Source: AP-15 sp963737145 (lineage in GTDB: Bacteria > Pseudomonadota > Alphaproteobacteria > ATCC43930 > CGMCC-115725). Taken from it: a DNA stretch of 64,000 nucleotides. The position numbers were made by a program, and so were the translations under genes. The stretch spans positions 1,798,001-1,862,000 of the forward strand of contig CAVTRO010000007.1 in NCBI GenBank assembly GCA_963737145.1, written 5' to 3'. Numbering within the stretch: the first letter of the stretch is position 1; each line of letters opens with the position of its first letter. The notes beneath the pieces are model-generated. The model was given only the letters and a program-made list of their open reading frames with translations, was not told where the DNA came from and did not search any database. Below are positions 1-9,690 of this stretch, piece by piece.

Positions 1-616
1 AGCCTTGCGTGTGCTCCGCGATAACGCTGGCGAGCTGCTTCTTCTGCTTGGGATCAGGCTTGCCTTTGATGCCCTTGAAATACTCGGCCTCGTCGCGGAC
101 CTCGTCGCCGTACCGCAGCGTCCAAAGGACCATGCCCCTATCGCGCGGTTCCAGCAGCACGGCCCATTCCCGGTGATAGAGCACGACGCGTGATATCGCG
201 CGCGTGTTCGACTTCGCCATAGCTTCGCGGATAACCGAGAAGGCTTCCTCGCCAACCTTGTCGTCGGGGACGAGGTAATGCGGCGTGTCGTACCAGATCC
301 AGCCAATCGAATTCGCCGGCACGAAGCAGTCGATGTCGATCGTGCGGGTGCTTTCGAGCGCCACAGCATCGAGTTCCTCGTCCTCGAGCATTACGTACTC
401 GCCATCCTCGCGCTCATAGCCTTTGACCTGGTCTTCGTCATCGACCGGCTTGCCGGTCTCGGCGTCGACATAGCGGGCATGGACCCGGTTGCCCGTCGCG
501 CGGTTGAGCGTGTGGAAGCGCACTTTCTCGGCCTCGGAAGTGGCGGGCAGCATCGCCACCGGACAAGTGACGAGCGACAGCTTCAAATATCCGTGCCAGG
601 AGGGTCGCGGCGACAT
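1..616 (-). CDS. ku: Non-homologous end-joining protein Ku (partial, 3' end outside window)
   Basis: Bacterial Ku binds DNA ends as a homodimer and recruits ligase LigD in two-component end joining. Reading the minus strand from the ATG at 616 gives about 205 residues beginning MSPRPSWHGYLKLSLVTCPV, the conserved Ku opening, followed by HTLNRATGNRV, a YEREDGEYVMLEDEEL stretch and LYHREWAVLLEPR, all typical of the Ku core beta-barrel. A strong ribosome-binding site (AAGGAG) lies 8 bases upstream. The frame is open to the window edge, so the remaining 60-100 residues and any adjacent ligD lie outside. No frameshift or unusual residue is seen. Confidence 0.95.
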   Translation of the reverse strand, partial: MSPRPSWHGYLKLSLVTCPVAMLPATSEAEKVRFHTLNRATGNRVHARYVDAETGKPVDDEDQVKGYEREDGEYVMLEDEELDAVALESTRTIDIDCFVPANSIGWIWYDTPHYLVPDDKVGEEAFSVIREAMAKSNTRAISRVVLYHREWAVLLEPRDRGMVLWTLRYGDEVRDEAEYFKGIKGKPDPKQKKQLASVIAEHTQG

Positions 617-945
617 TTGCAGATCTCCTTACAAGAATCACCAACGGACTGCCGGTTTTCGTCGTTCCGGATCAGCGGGACACCCGCGTTTTTGCTGACA
701 CGCCGCGCAACTCACGAACCAGCAGGCCAACTCGCTGGTAGCCGCATGACGTGCGGGTATCGGCAAGATGGAAGCATTCGCGATTGCCAAAACGGCACCG
801 CATTCCGTTGATACCGGGTGCGCGATGTCGACGAGGTGATGCGGGACCGCAATATGCACGAGTGCGGCACGTTCGAACGGCGCCGCCACTAGCAAGGATT
901 ACGGAGCGCAGCTCGGCAACACTGCGACACGGGTCCTTGGCGACT
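617..945. other. Intergenic stretch, no supported gene
   Basis: About 330 bases between the Ku start and the end of the oxidoreductase gene. Short open frames exist on both strands but have no recognisable motif, ribosome-binding site or family likeness. It presumably holds the Ku promoter. Confidence 0.5.
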
Positions 946-1901
946 CTACGACAAAAGAGTATGGCGCAACTCGCGTTCGAAGAACTCGAAGAACGGATCC
1001 TGCTCCGGTCCGATCTGAGTCAGGATCAGGTGGTCGAAACCGGCGTCGATATACTCGCGGATGGCCTCCAGGTGAGCCTCCGGTGAGGGGCCTAGGCTGA
1101 CCTCCTCGGCAACGTGATCGGGGGTGATATGGCTGCTCGCGGCCGCGAAAGTGCCCGTATCCGGCAGCTCCGGCATTACCGGGCCGCCGGCCAGCGACCA
1201 GCGATGATAGCGATGCGCGACCTCGCGCGCCCTGTCCTCGCTCGCCGCGTAGCACATCGGCACCTCGGCGTACAGCGGCCCCTTGCCGCCGGCCGAGCGA
1301 AAAGCTTCAATGAGATCGGCCTGCGGTACAGTCGTAATCATCCCGTCGGCCTTGCGCCCTGCGAGGCGGGCGGCCTCCGGTCCGCCGGCTGCGCCGATAA
1401 TCGCGGGGACGCGTTCGGGGCGGTCGTACAGCTTGGCGTCGTCGAGCGTGAAGTACTTGCCACGGTAGTTCTCGATGCTGCCATCGAGCAGCCCGCGGAT
1501 GATGTCGTACGCCTCGGAAAGGCGCTCGTGCCGCTCCCCGATGCCGGGCCAGCCCTCGCAATGACGTGCTCGTTCAGCCGTTCGCCGGCACCGAGCCCAA
1601 GGATAAACCGGTTCTCACTCAGCACTGCCATCGTCGCCGCGCCTTGCGCGATGATCGCCGGGTGATAGCGCATGATCGGGCAAGTAACCGCTGTCATCAG
1701 CTGGATCTGCCGCGTGGCTTGCGCGGCGGCGCCAAGCACCGACCACGCGAACGGCGCATGGCCCTGTTCGTCGAGCCACGGAAAGAAATGGTCGGAAATC
1801 GCCGCGAAGCCGAACCCGGCCTGCTCGGCACGGACCGTGTTGCGGACCAGGGCGGCCGGCCCGTGCTCCTCTGCCATCAGCTTGTAGCCGAGCTTGACCA
1901 T
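946..1901 (-). CDS. LLM-class F420-dependent oxidoreductase, G6PDH-like family (one frameshift)
   Basis: Luciferase-like TIM-barrel enzyme, resembling the TIGR03557 group of F420-dependent glucose-6-phosphate dehydrogenase relatives; the substrate cannot be read from sequence. The start MVKLGYKLMAEEHGP at 1901 is the usual start of the family, followed by ISDHFFPW, TAVTCPIMRYHPA and LGLGAGERLNEHV. Near 1560 the reading frame changes: the continuation GEGWPGIGERHERL, YRGKYFTLDDAKLYDRP and IIGAAGGPEAARLAG is read one frame over, to a stop at 946. Repairing one base gives a full-length protein of about 318 residues. Either a recent frameshift mutation or an assembly indel. Confidence 0.85.
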
Positions 1902-2570
1902 GTCGCGATCCTTCACTGTGCTCTCGTCCCGTGGAGTAAACAGGCGGAGGCGGTCGGGTTCCGCATTGCGACATGGGGCGCTCGCTTGTGCGCCTATTCC
2001 AGACCTTCCCGCCCTCACCCCGGAGCGGGAAAGTTCGACGCAACGCGGATGTTAAGTCCGCAACATGGCTCGTCATAAGAAGCGCTTAACCAGCATTCTC
2101 GGCCAGCAAGCGTTACTCCATTCCAACGGCGGCGTCGATCTCGGGCACGACGTCTGGGTAGCCGGCCAGACCCATCTCGTCGCGGCTGAGCTTCGTCAAC
2201 CCACGCCGTCGCCGCATGCTAACTTGGTGCGGGAGCTTCGAAAATCGGCATGACCGGGCGGCTGTGCTAATCCAAATCTGGATTGACTTGCGGGGAGAGA
2301 GACCCGCAACCTTCGGTAGTGACTCCGCCGGGGTCTTGTCGAGTGGTGGTGGCGAAGCGGAGGCTGGCGAGCGGCGGCAGTGACGGTAAGATCAAGCTAT
2401 GGCGCCAGGAACTATCAAAAATGAAGGGACCCGCAGGACGAGCCGCAGCGGGACGGCAGCGCAGATCACATCCGCAGTAAGAGACGCTAAGCGGTGGCAG
2501 GCTCGCGACCACTGAGCCCGCGGCGTCATCGCGCAGCGGGGGCGATTGCCCACACCGCGAGACCGGTCCG
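1902..2570. other. Intergenic stretch without a supported gene
   Basis: Roughly 670 bases. A short plus-strand frame near 2350-2395 reads SGGSDGKIKLW, which looks like a WD40 blade, but no second blade or gene context exists. A minus-strand piece near 2130-2215 reads LAGYPDVVPEIDAAV and could be a gene scrap. Neither is convincing. Confidence 0.4.
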
Positions 2571-3425
2571 TTATGTGCGCTTGACGTTATAGAATACCGT
2601 GAAGCAGCCCGGGATGATCCCGGTGAGGCCGTTGCGATAGGCCGTGGTCTGCCAATACTCGCCCATTGGGATGAATGGGCCGTCCTCCCATACCTGCATC
2701 TGCAACTCTGAGGCGATACGACGCTCGTCGGCGAGATCGCTAGCCTCGAGCCAGGCGCGGCGCAACTCCTCGATGCGCGGACTGTCGGGCCAGCCATCAT
2801 AAGCGGCCTTGCCGTCGGCCCGCAGCGCCGGATTGCCGAAGGGGTGTATGTTCGGGATCGAGCGATCGATCATCGTGAAGAAAACGTTCCAGCCGCGCTT
2901 GTCCGGCGGCGACTGGCTGGTACGCCGCTTGACGACGGCGCCGAATTCCATCTCCTGCAGATCGACATTGAGGCCGGCACGGCGCATCTGCTCGGCGCCG
3001 ATCAAACTCAGCGCACGGATGCCGGCGAGTTCGGTCGGTGCGATGACGACAGTCGGCTCGCCGCCGTAGCCGGTCTCGGCCAGCTTCTTTTTGCCGCAGA
3101 CGGGTCGCGAGCCTTTCGCAGGATGTCGATCCCGGCATCGTTAGCGAGTGGCGTGCCGTGAGAGAATAGTCCGACGCCGTCAAGCCAGTTCGCCGGGTCG
3201 GCACCGGCGACCGCAGTCATTGCCTCGGCCTGATCGACGACGCTGAGCAATGCCCGGCGCGCCTCGGGCTTGTCGAACGGCGGGTAGAGTTGGTTGAAGC
3301 GTAGCATGCCCATCGCCGGCATGTAATGAGAAATCAAGGTCACGTTGCGGTCGCGCGCGACCAGGTCGGCAAGGTCACGGCTCGGCGATTCCCACCAGTC
3401 GATCTCGCCCCTCTCCGCCGCAAGT
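2571..3425 (-). pseudogene. Peptide/solute ABC transporter substrate-binding protein, 5'-truncated and frameshifted
   Basis: C-terminal part of a family 5 (DppA/OppA-like) periplasmic binding protein. Recognisable pieces in order are RGEIDWWESP, MGMLRFNQLYPPFDKPEARRA and NWLDGVGLFSHGTPL; then, after a frame change at the A-run near 3090, KKKLAETGYGGEPTVV, the RRAGLNVDLQEMEF stretch, WNVFFTMIDR and WQTTAYRNGLTGI to the stop at 2571. About 280 residues of a usual 500-530 remain; the signal peptide and first lobe are missing, and homology stops abruptly near 3425. It lies downstream of the hydantoinase operon in the same direction but has no promoter-proximal part, so it is probably dead. No permease genes are nearby. 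Confidence 0.8.
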
Positions 3426-3755
3426 GGGGCCTCTCGATGAGCGGGAAGGGCTTGTCGGCTTGCCGCTGAGGGCGGCGGCACGCTTTCCCTTCCACCGCAG
3501 GTGCGGTCGTCCTCAGAAAGGGATCAGGCGAACCCCCGGGTAACACAGCCGGGGCTATCCCTCCAAAGGGCGGCTGTGTTCGCTTGTGGGTGCTCCGCAT
3601 ACTCACCCGCCTAACGCCGTCGAGCACAAACTGGCTGGGTGACGCGGCCGGCCTGCCGGTGTCTGCGTCGCCTGGCATAAGAGGTTTTGCTGAACCGCAG
3701 CAAGTTAACGAGACGGACCGCAAGATGCGCTCGGGACCACGCAGATGATGCCAGC
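3426..3755. other. Junction region with stem-loop, no gene
   Basis: 330 bases between the truncated binding-protein gene and the hydantoinase stop. It holds a perfect 10-base inverted repeat (AACACAGCCG at 3542-3551 and CGGCTGTGTT at 3571-3580, 19-base loop). Together with the truncation of the neighbour this suggests the scar of an inserted or recombined element. The stem-loop could also act as a transcription terminator for the operon upstream, although it lacks a U-tract. Confidence 0.45.
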
Positions 3756-5294
3756 CTATTCTCCGCCAGCCATCTCCCCCGCCACTCGCACCCTGACCCT
3801 CAGAGCATTCCCAGGCAGATAGGCGAGCGGCATGTCCTCGACCTCGATGACGGTGATCGTGGCGGGATCGGCGCCGGCCTCGGTGGCGCGGACGATGGCC
3901 TGGGCTTCGGCGGCGGCGATCGCGTCCGCGCGGGAGAGGTCGCGGTAAACCTGGTCGGTCTCGCCGCTGATCTGCGCGGTCGCGGCGCCGACGGCGTTGG
4001 CGCAGTCGCCGTGCGGGACGCGGACCACCTCGGAAATCCCCGCGAGGCGGTCGGGGACCAGGAAGGCGCCGCCGCCGACTGCGATCAGTGTCACGTCGCC
4101 GGCATCGGTCTTCATCCGGTCGACCGCGTCCTCGATCATCGCCTGGGCGTGGTCGAGCACAGCGGCGGCCAGAGCGGGCGGCACTTTGGCGAGCGCCCTG
4201 TCGCCGATCTCGGCGATGCCTCCCGCGACAGCGCAGTCGGTGGCGGTGATCGTGCGACCGCCGAACACCAGCGCCGCCTCGGTCAGCCGGTAGCCGACGC
4301 TGTGCGGTCCTATCGCCAGCGGCTCGGCTGAAACGATGCTGCCGCCGCCGAGACCGAGGGAAAACAAATCGGGCATGCGGAACAGCGTGCGTACCTCGCC
4401 GATCTCGACAACCGAGTTGGCTTCCCGCGGAAAGCCGTGGCGAAGCTGGCCGATATCGGTCGAAGTTCCGCCAACATCGACGACCATCGCGTCCTGGATG
4501 CCGGATAGGAAGGCTGCCCCGCGCATCGAATTGGTCGCGCCCGAGGCGAAGCTCATGACGGGCAGTGCCATCGCCATGTCGGCTGACATGACGGTGCCGT
4601 CGTTCTGGGTCAGATAAAGCGGGGCATCGATGCCGCTGCTCGCAATAGCCGCACGGAACCCCGCGATCGTGTCACTTGCCAGCCCGGCGAGCGCGGCATT
4701 GAGCAGCGCGGCGTTCTCGCGTTCCAGCAACCCGATGCGCCCGAGCCGGTGCGAGAGCGTCACCGCCGCGCCGGGGCGTTCCTCGGCGAGGATGTCACCG
4801 GCAAGCTCTTCGTGCGCGGGGTCGAGTGGCGAGAAGATCGAGGCGACGCCGACCGCTTGGATGCCCTTGGCGTGGATGTCCCGCGCGGCCGCCCGCATCG
4901 CCGCCTCGTCGAACGGCATGAACGGGCGGCCATCGTAATCGTGACCGCCTTCCAGCATGAACACTTCGCCGCGCACCAGTACGGCCAGGTCGGCGGGCCA
5001 ATCGCAAAACGGCGGCAGCGACGCGCTTGCCGGCATACCGACGCGGACCGCCGCGACCTTCGACAAATGCCGGCGCTGCACGACCGCGTTGATGAAATGT
5101 GTCGTGCCGATCACGATCGCGTCGACCTGGGCGCCGGCGATATCCGGATGCCGGGTCAGGCGCGACAACGCGGCGATGATCCCGCCGGTCACGTCCTCAG
5201 TTGTCGGGGTCTTGACCGCATGCACGACGCGCGCGCCGTCGAGCAGCACCGCATCGGTGTTGGTGCCGCCGACATCGATGCCGATGCGCCTCAT
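3756..5294 (-). CDS. Hydantoinase/oxoprolinase family protein (HyuA-type)
   Basis: ATP-dependent hydantoinase/5-oxoprolinase A-type subunit of 512 residues. The start at 5294 gives MRRIGIDVGGTNTDAVLL, the N-terminal phosphate-binding fold of the family. IVIGTTHFINAVVQR, LTQNDGTVMSADMAM, SFASGATNSMRGAAFL, VVDVGGTSTDIG and FSLGLGGGS mark the ASKHA-type ATPase core. No B-type (HyuB) gene follows; instead the DUF917 gene is 52 bases upstream in the same operon. This pairing is recurrent in bacterial genomes and points to hydantoin or thiohydantoin-like ring hydrolysis, but the substrate is inferred. A longer upstream reading frame from 5402 lacks family likeness and was not used. Confidence 0.92.
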   Translation of the reverse strand: MRRIGIDVGGTNTDAVLLDGARVVHAVKTPTTEDVTGGIIAALSRLTRHPDIAGAQVDAIVIGTTHFINAVVQRRHLSKVAAVRVGMPASASLPPFCDWPADLAVLVRGEVFMLEGGHDYDGRPFMPFDEAAMRAAARDIHAKGIQAVGVASIFSPLDPAHEELAGDILAEERPGAAVTLSHRLGRIGLLERENAALLNAALAGLASDTIAGFRAAIASSGIDAPLYLTQNDGTVMSADMAMALPVMSFASGATNSMRGAAFLSGIQDAMVVDVGGTSTDIGQLRHGFPREANSVVEIGEVRTLFRMPDLFSLGLGGGSIVSAEPLAIGPHSVGYRLTEAALVFGGRTITATDCAVAGGIAEIGDRALAKVPPALAAAVLDHAQAMIEDAVDRMKTDAGDVTLIAVGGGAFLVPDRLAGISEVVRVPHGDCANAVGAATAQISGETDQVYRDLSRADAIAAAEAQAIVRATEAGADPATITVIEVEDMPLAYLPGNALRVRVRVAGEMAGGE

Positions 5295-5346
5295 GGTCAG
5301 CGCCGCAGCGGCCCGGAATACCGGGTCAGGGAAAGCGTCGCTGCAG

Positions 5347-6423
5347 TCACGCAAACACCGATTTGAACTCGATGTCGTAGCCGAACGTGCCCGGCCCGAC
5401 ATGCTGCAATCCCTTCGGTGACAGGAACACGGCGGGCGCGGGCAGTGCGATCACGGTCACCCTCATGCCATAGCGGATCGTCTCGGTGCCGAAGGCATCG
5501 CCGCTGACCGTGTCGAGCACGCAGATCAGATCGGGCGACATCGCCATCGGGGCGCCGTCTCTCCAGGCCACCACCCATTCGTTCTGGAACGCGAGTTTGA
5601 GCCGGCTGCCCCGGTCGTCGTCGAGGCCCTCGATCGTTGCGGTGCCGCGCAGGAACCCCTCGGTCGTAAGGCGGGCCACGTCGACCACTTTGCCGCGGAA
5701 CAGCACCTTGCCGCGCGCCTCGTCGAGCACCGCTTCGATTGGGTCGCTGTGATCGCGCCGGGCGGCGCGCACACGGGCACCGATGCCGATCGCCTTGGAG
5801 GTCGTAAAGTGGATGCCCCACTCCTTGACCTCCCGCCCGGTGCGCGGGGCTTTGCAGGTCGAGGCGATCGAGCCCATCTCGACGCAGATCTTCCGGCTCG
5901 CCCGCTCCATCCATTTCCAGTCGGGCACTTGCGTCACGATGGCCTCGATCCCGCGCGGGTCATAAAGCGCGCACGGGTACGGCTTGAGGCCGCCGACCGC
6001 GACGCTGGTCATTTGCGCCTCGGGGTAGGCGCGTCCCATAGTGTCGGCGTCGACCACCGGCAGCGCCAGGTGCGCCGCTGCCATCAGGGGCTGGATCGAG
6101 TTGTTGCCGCCGATCTCGAGCGACATCACGGCGTGGAATTTCCAGCCGTGATACTCCTCCTGCATCTGCACCGCGCGGGCGATGTTGTGGCTATCCGCAA
6201 GGCGTTCCTGCCCGACCAGTGGCGCACCCATGTTGGAGACGACCGCGACCCGGTCGTCATCCGCCAAGTCGAGGGGCGACATCAGCGTGACCCGGTGCCC
6301 CTCGGCGTAAAGCCGGCGCATGTTGAGCAACCCGAGATACGGGCTGCCGCCGCCACCTGTGCCGAGGATCCAAGCGCCGACCGCCAGCGACTCGATGTCG
6401 TCGAGGGTGATTTCACGCATCAT
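5347..6423 (-). CDS. DUF917 domain protein (S-methyl-thiohydantoin desulfurase-like)
   Basis: 358-residue protein covering the whole DUF917 family. Visible hallmarks are an N-terminal LTLDDIESLAVGA-like start (here ITLDDIESLAVGAWILGTG) with GGGGSPYLG, SNMGAPLVGQERL, SLEIGGNNSIQPLMAA, the conserved VVDADTMGRAYPE, and a C-terminal half with FRGKVVDVARLTTEGFLRG, FQNEWVVAW and PDLICVLD. Family members occur beside hydantoinase A genes, and part of the family is annotated as S-methyl-thiohydantoin desulfurase; the exact reaction here is unproven. It sits between the AroM-like gene (95 bases upstream) and the hydantoinase (52 bases downstream), all on the minus strand. Confidence 0.9.
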   Translation of the reverse strand: MMREITLDDIESLAVGAWILGTGGGGSPYLGLLNMRRLYAEGHRVTLMSPLDLADDDRVAVVSNMGAPLVGQERLADSHNIARAVQMQEEYHGWKFHAVMSLEIGGNNSIQPLMAAAHLALPVVDADTMGRAYPEAQMTSVAVGGLKPYPCALYDPRGIEAIVTQVPDWKWMERASRKICVEMGSIASTCKAPRTGREVKEWGIHFTTSKAIGIGARVRAARRDHSDPIEAVLDEARGKVLFRGKVVDVARLTTEGFLRGTATIEGLDDDRGSRLKLAFQNEWVVAWRDGAPMAMSPDLICVLDTVSGDAFGTETIRYGMRVTVIALPAPAVFLSPKGLQHVGPGTFGYDIEFKSVFA

Positions 6424-6518
6424 CGTCCAGCATCATCGTCCAAACCGGTCCGCTTGCATGCGGGGGAGGATGGGACAACATCGCCCCGCCGATCACGCTA
6501 ATGGCACGGCCCCGCTCC

Positions 6519-7202
6519 TTAGCCGCCGAAGAGTTCGCCGACCGCCTTTGCGACGACGGCGTTCGACAGGATGACCGGCATGTCGAGCACGGCGAGGGTG
6601 TCGCGGTGCTGCTCGGTAAACCCGATGCAGTCGAGCAGGACTGCCTCGGCGCCTTCCGCCTGAAGCCGTTGGCCGGTCGCGAGTACGGCCTCCGGTCCGT
6701 CGCTATACGGGCTGACGGCTGCAAACAGCGGGGTGCGGGCAAGCGGGCGCCACTTGTCGCGCTCGGAGGCGATCTGCGAAGCGATCGGCACGATGACGCC
6801 AAGCTGCCGCTTTTCCACCAGTCCGGCGACCGTGGCCGGGATGATGTGGTCGGGCTCGACGAGCCATGCGCGTTCGCATTGAAGACCCTCGAACGTGCCG
6901 GTGCAGAGGATCAGGATAACGTCGCAGCCATCGGCTTCGAGCCGCTTCAGGGCCTGTTCGACGCCGGCGCGCATCCGGCTCCGTGACAATTCGACGACGC
7001 GCCCATCGTTGAGCCGCGTGACCAGTGCGGCCTCGCCCGGCTCGGCGAGATAGCGGGCAGCGATCTCGGCGTGGCTGAGCCCGTCGAGCACGCCGCGGTG
7101 CATGCGGCGCACCCGTTCCGGCACGTGACGGTCGATGATCGGCACGACATCCGCCCGCGGCGCCTGTCCAATCGTCAGCGTGCCCAGGGTTCCGGTGCGC
7201 AT
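6519..7202 (-). CDS. AroM family protein
   Basis: 227 residues, the usual AroM family length. The start MRTGTLGTLTIGQAPRADVV is diagnostic, with VVELSRSRM, a DVILILCTGTFEGL strand-loop resembling Asp/Glu racemase-like cysteine sites, VEPDHIIPATVAGL, GVIVPIASQ and VLLDCIGFTEQHRD. The family belongs to the aspartate/glutamate/hydantoin racemase-like superfamily, so a racemase or isomerase role beside a hydantoinase is plausible, but no activity is established for AroM. The start lies 2 bases after the stop of the transporter gene, indicating translational coupling. Confidence 0.88.
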   Translation of the reverse strand: MRTGTLGTLTIGQAPRADVVPIIDRHVPERVRRMHRGVLDGLSHAEIAARYLAEPGEAALVTRLNDGRVVELSRSRMRAGVEQALKRLEADGCDVILILCTGTFEGLQCERAWLVEPDHIIPATVAGLVEKRQLGVIVPIASQIASERDKWRPLARTPLFAAVSPYSDGPEAVLATGQRLQAEGAEAVLLDCIGFTEQHRDTLAVLDMPVILSNAVVAKAVGELFGG

Positions 7203-7204
7203 CT

Positions 7205-8833
7205 CTATTTCACCTTGAGTATGGCGGTCTTTATGACCGAGTCGAAGAAGCCATAGAGCGCGTCGCCGCCGATGAACCCGGCCGCCAGCACCTCCATCGG
7301 GCCGCTGGCCTCGGCGCCCCTCCATTTGAGCATGGCCACGCGGATCGCAATCCCGACCAGCACCGCCCACCCGGCCAGCGGGTTGGGAATCAGCAGCCCG
7401 GTCGCGAACAATATGCCAAGCTGGCGGCGCGGCCCGCCGAGCAATTGCAAGAGGGCGCCGGGAATAGCCCAGATCAGCAGCGCTTTGGCGACATCGGCAG
7501 TGGCGCCGGCCTTGATCGTGGCGATGTAGACCCGGTCGACCGGCGGCACGAGATCGTGCGCGAAATATCCGGGATGGGCAAAATACACGGTCGGAATCGC
7601 AACCAGGAAGGCGAGCATCGCGGCGTAGAGTTGCTGTCTGCGGCCGTCGAGCTCGAAGGCACGGTCGGCGCCCGATCCGCGCAAGATGAACCCGGCCTTC
7701 AGATCGTAGCCCATATCGGCGAAAGCCGGTCCGGTCGAGGCGCTGAACCCGACGAGCAAGGCCAACGCCACCGGTGGAAAACCGACCAGAATCCCGATGA
7801 TCAGCGTGATCAGCGCCACCGCGAAGGCCGGGAACCACCCGGCGTGCATCGCCGAGATGCCGACAATCAGTTCATGAACAAAAGCGGCAAAGGCCGCGTA
7901 AACGACAAAGGCGACCAGCATGCCCGGCGACAATTCGCCGACGAGCCCACCGAGCAGGGCGATCAGCACCGCAATCGCGACATATCCCGCGCTTCCGGCC
8001 CCTAGCGCCCGTTTGATCTGCGTGTCGTCAGCCGCTCGGGCGATCGCGTCGCCTGTGCCACGCCGGACGATAAGCAAGCCCACCTGGACGAGCGCGATGA
8101 TCCCGGCCCCGACCATGAACCCGTGCGGCACGTACATTTTGGCAATGTCGATCCCCGCGACCGGCGAGGCATACCCACGCACCAACAAGCCGATGCCGAA
8201 CATCGTCAACGCCCAAACATTGCCGATAAAGGCGACGCCGAAGGCCGACATCGGGATTTTTAGCCAGCTGCCGGTGAGCCCGACCAGGAGACCTAAGCCG
8301 AGCAGCGCGGCGCGCTTGCCGCCGCTGTCGCCGGCGCGGATCGCCTCGGCCGCGGCGATGCCGGGCGGCCAGGTGCCCGTGGCGGGGAACAAGCGGGTGT
8401 CGAACATACGGTAGAGCATGAACCCGTCGAGCATCATCGAAAGCGCTGCACCTGCCAGCATCGGCAGGATGAGATCGGCTCGGTCGAGCAGAAACGGGAC
8501 CCCGATCGGCAGCAGCAGGCTGTTCGCGGCACCAAAGGTCGCGGCCGAGATTGCGCTTTGCGCCAGGTTCTGCACATGGATCGAGCGATAGCGTGCGAAT
8601 AGCGCCAGCGGCACCCGCGCCAGGATCATTGCGACCAGCGCGCCGATAATCGACGTGTTCGGCGTGACTCCGAGCTGCACGATCAACTGCACGCCGATAA
8701 CCGCGCCGAACACCGACAGCACGACGGTCAGGATCAGCGTCGCCGGGGCGAAGGTCGCCGGATGCCGTCGCTCTCGGACCGGGGCTGGGGCCGCTGGGTC
8801 CGCCAGGAAACTCGTCCGACCCGATTGGCTCAT
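7205..8833 (-). CDS. OPT family oligopeptide transporter
   Basis: 542-residue, very hydrophobic inner-membrane transporter of the OPT (oligopeptide/YSL) superfamily, probably with 14 or more membrane spans. Start MSQSGRTSFLADP at 8833 has a good ribosome-binding site (GAGGAGGGCCCGGAG). Recognisable segments include LGVTPNTSIIGALVAM, TWPPGIAAAEAIRAG (the conserved WPxG loop), SASTGPAFADMGYDLKAG and GADRAFELDGRRQQLYAA. It is the first gene of the minus-strand operon with AroM, DUF917 and hydantoinase A, so it most likely imports the compound those enzymes act on. No frameshift. Confidence 0.9.
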   Translation of the reverse strand: MSQSGRTSFLADPAAPAPVRERRHPATFAPATLILTVVLSVFGAVIGVQLIVQLGVTPNTSIIGALVAMILARVPLALFARYRSIHVQNLAQSAISAATFGAANSLLLPIGVPFLLDRADLILPMLAGAALSMMLDGFMLYRMFDTRLFPATGTWPPGIAAAEAIRAGDSGGKRAALLGLGLLVGLTGSWLKIPMSAFGVAFIGNVWALTMFGIGLLVRGYASPVAGIDIAKMYVPHGFMVGAGIIALVQVGLLIVRRGTGDAIARAADDTQIKRALGAGSAGYVAIAVLIALLGGLVGELSPGMLVAFVVYAAFAAFVHELIVGISAMHAGWFPAFAVALITLIIGILVGFPPVALALLVGFSASTGPAFADMGYDLKAGFILRGSGADRAFELDGRRQQLYAAMLAFLVAIPTVYFAHPGYFAHDLVPPVDRVYIATIKAGATADVAKALLIWAIPGALLQLLGGPRRQLGILFATGLLIPNPLAGWAVLVGIAIRVAMLKWRGAEASGPMEVLAAGFIGGDALYGFFDSVIKTAILKVK

Positions 8834-8944
8834 CTCCGGGCCCTCCTCAAGGTCCGATCGATGGCGCGCTATCCCTTGACCCGCCGAGGAGCAGGCCTGA
8901 TGCCATCTAACGGCGCAGCGCGTTTTTAATGCACCCGCGACCAC

Positions 8945-9128
8945 CCGCTCAATCGCCCGTCGAGCGGCCGAAAGCAAGCTGCGCAAAAAACTGGCGCAGG
9001 CAACCGGCGGAAGCCATTGCATCGAGACGGTATGGGGTCGCGGCTATGTGCTACGAGATCCGACCACCCCGCCGGCGATGAGCAGGCTCGCAACACGCCC
9101 GGCACTATCTTCGCGACGGCCACCCTGA
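8945..9128 (+). pseudogene. Remnant of an OmpR-type response regulator (C-terminal wing)
   Basis: The plus strand encodes LRKKLAQATGGSHCIETVWGRGYVLRDP and then a stop at 9126-9128. The piece RKKL...IETVWGRGYVL is the recognition-helix-to-wing end of PhoB/OmpR DNA-binding domains (usual form RRKL...IETVRGRGYRL). Nothing of the receiver domain is present upstream; preceding codons only loosely resemble the helix. It is therefore a small surviving tail. No neighbouring histidine kinase is seen. Confidence 0.6.
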
Positions 9129-9310
9129 CGACGCTCGGGGTTTTATGGATCACGGGACATTGGCGCTACTGCCTGTGGCGAGAGCCGGGCCGCTCATCGT
9201 CGCGGCCATGATTGCCGTCAGCTCCGCGCCGCTCTCGGCGAGTTCCAAGGCGAGCATCCTTGCCCCTCTACGGGGCTCAGAACCGGCGCTTGCCCCGGCT
9301 ACCGCAAGGA

Positions 9311-9690
9311 TCAGCCTTCGGGCTGGTTCGGCACCTGGACGACTGGCGCGCCCGCCACCCTCGCGAGGCGGATCGCGTCCTCGAGCAGGGTCTCCGCGGC
9401 GCCGACCTGGATCAAGAGAGGCGCGAGACCGGTTATCGGCATAGATCGGTGCTGCCAAAGGCGAGCGCGGGTCGGCGGCGTTCAAATAGAGGCGTGCCAT
9501 ATCGAGGATGCCGGCCTTCTGCACCGTCGTATCGACTGTCGCTTTGCTGACCATTGTCTCGCCAGTCACCTCCATATCCACCCAAGGCGAGATGCACCAG
9601 CCGCAGCCCGGTTGCGGCAATCCGGCGTCACGGATCGCCACAATCGCCGCAACGACCAGTCCGGTTGCCACTTTCGTACCCAAGATGGTT
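9311..9690 (-). pseudogene. Remnant of alpha/beta hydrolase fold-3 (HSL-type esterase)
   Basis: Minus-strand reading gives GLVVAAIVAIRDAGLPQPGCG, CISPWVDMEVTGETMV and MARLYLNAADPRSPLAAPIYAD, a middle-to-late segment of hormone-sensitive-lipase-type esterases. After a frame change near 9443 it continues LAPLLIQVGAAETLLEDAIRLA and then ends in unrelated codons at 9311. The oxyanion HGGG motif, catalytic Ser segment and C-terminal His segment are all missing. A dead fragment with damage at both ends. Confidence 0.7.

Noticed and set aside
2350..2480. WD40-like blade (SGGSDGKIKLW) on the plus strand
   Set aside because: Only one blade, no start signal, and the following residues are unlike protein; probably chance or a low-value scrap.
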